Below are positions 63,290 through 64,000 of a DNA stretch of 64,000 nt, in pieces. Every line of letters starts with the position of its first letter. The first letter of the stretch is position 1. The notes beneath the pieces are model-generated. The model was not told the origin of the DNA. It saw only the letters and a list, made by a program, of their open reading frames with translations, and made no database searches. Source of the stretch: Microbacterium hibisci. GTDB taxonomy: Bacteria; Actinomycetota; Actinomycetes; Actinomycetales; Microbacteriaceae. A program made the translations under genes and the position numbers. Location of the stretch: the NCBI RefSeq assembly GCF_015278255.1, contig NZ_JADIJC010000006.1, forward strand, positions 186,001 through 250,000, read 5' to 3'.

Positions 63290-64000
63290 TTAGGCCGGCG
63301 TCAGTTCGCGATCGGCCGCGCGCAGCGCGACCTTGTTGACCTTGCCCGCGGCGTTGCGAGGAAGTGCCGGCACGACGACGAGCGCCTTCGGCTGCTTGAA
63401 GCGGGCGAGCTTGTCGGCGAGCCACCCCTGCAGCTCCTCGATCGAGAGCTCCTCACCCGGCGCGAGTGCCACCGCCGCGACCGGCACCTCGCCCCAGCGC
63501 TCGTCGGCGCGACCGTAGATGGCGGCCTCGACGATCTTGGGGTGGGCGAAGAGCACGTTCTCGACCTCGGCGCAGTAGATGTTCTCGCCGCCCGAGATGA
63601 TCATGTCCTTCTTGCGGTCGACCACCCACACGAAGCCCTCCTCGTCCTGGCGGACGAGGTCGCCGGAGTGGAACCACCCGCCCTCGAACGCCTCGGCGGT
63701 CTCGGCCGGCTTGCGCCAGTAGCCCTTCATCAGGGTGGGTCCGCGGTAGACGATCTCGCCGACGTCGCCGGGTGCGACATCCTTCATCTCGTCATCCACG
63801 ACGCGGTACTGGATCGTCGGGATCGGCTTGCCGACCGAGCCGAGCTTGCGCAGCGAGTCCTCGCCGCGCAGCACGCACGTGATCGGCGAGAGCTCGGTCT
63901 GACCGAACACGGCGACGTTGGTCGCGTGGGGGAAGGTGTCGGCCATCGCGTGCAGCAGGGTGTCGGACGCGGGAGCGGCGCCCCAGCTGATGATGCGCAG
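63290..64000 (-). CDS. AMP-binding acyl-CoA ligase, N-terminus cut by window edge
   Basis: 236 codons of the C-terminal part; the frame is open to the window end. It activates a carboxylic acid as acyl-AMP, then acyl-CoA. Visible motifs: ISWGAAPASDTLL, VFGQTELSPITC (A5-type TE), GGWFHSGDLVRQDEEGFVWVVDRKKDM (A7, A8), SGGENIYCAEVENVL and the catalytic Lys in PRNAAGKVNKVAL. It resembles long-chain or aryl acyl-CoA synthetases. Stop TAA at 63290-63292; the fusion gene follows directly. First visible gene of the leftward operon. Confidence 0.9.
   Translation of the reverse strand: MRIISWGAAPASDTLLHAMADTFPHATNVAVFGQTELSPITCVLRGEDSLRKLGSVGKPIPTIQYRVVDDEMKDVAPGDVGEIVYRGPTLMKGYWRKPAETAEAFEGGWFHSGDLVRQDEEGFVWVVDRKKDMIISGGENIYCAEVENVLFAHPKIVEAAIYGRADERWGEVPVAAVALAPGEELSIEELQGWLADKLARFKQPKALVVVPALPRNAAGKVNKVALRAADRELTPA

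Overview
This window is a stretch of high-GC (about 70%) actinobacterial chromosome, most likely from Microbacteriaceae and probably Microbacterium or a close relative. The base composition, many GTG starts, 4-bp ATGA/GTGA gene overlaps, the FbiC protein, and the very frequent GGATGCC/GGCATCC hexamer context all fit that family; the genus call is inference. No tRNA, rRNA, CRISPR array, prophage, transposase or replication origin was recognised. It is densely coded accessory metabolism, mostly catabolic operons each with its own regulator and transporter.

Layout. 1-9940: a partial fbiC (coenzyme F420 deazaflavin synthase) whose second radical-SAM half has lost its cysteines, a small unknown gene, an ABC export pair with a very long acidic tail on the ATPase, a 3-hydroxyisobutyryl-CoA hydrolase-like gene, two membrane proteins, and a J-domain/NERD-like fusion. 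10100-16330: a full non-phosphorylative L-fucose pathway (GntR regulator, fuconolactonase, SDR dehydrogenase, FAH-type hydrolase, fuconate dehydratase, aldo-keto reductase, FucU mutarotase) with copies of one candidate operator, GACATCGGATGT. 16417-21238: a D-Ala-D-Ala carboxypeptidase-like protein divergent from a TPP riboswitch that leads a YkoEDC-type thiamine/HMP ECF transporter. 21339-26664: small genes (SRPBCC, APH-like kinase, DUF488) and an SDR / enoyl-CoA hydratase / SDR / VOC run. 26850-34315: a lac-type operon (binding protein, two permeases, GH2 beta-galactosidase, LacI) behind a LacI-type operator. 34392-39867: HAD phosphatase, membrane-anchored unknown, GNAT, RlmN and a DUF4407 protein.

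39960-49992: a heterodimeric ABC exporter behind a structured leader with a perfect 14-bp palindrome, an aldo-keto reductase, NUDIX, VOC, RNase HI, and a second ABC export operon with its own small regulator. 50105-56725: DUF1801, a membrane protein, then a GntR-controlled methylcitrate (propionate) operon prpD-prpB-prpC plus a hotdog thioesterase. 56849-64000: a leftward operon with an acyl-CoA ligase (cut by the window end), a zinc alcohol dehydrogenase fused to a GXWXG/DUF4334 module, and a complete branched-chain-amino-acid-type (Liv) ABC importer; together they suggest import and activation of an unidentified carboxylic acid or alcohol.

A second layer runs across these operons: several families of small inverted-repeat elements sit between genes, often between convergent genes, and one is inserted in frame inside fbiC. 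The strongest oddities are the cysteine-less CofH half of FbiC, the in-frame palindromic insertion in its linker, the structured leader of the ABC exporter, and the domain fusions.
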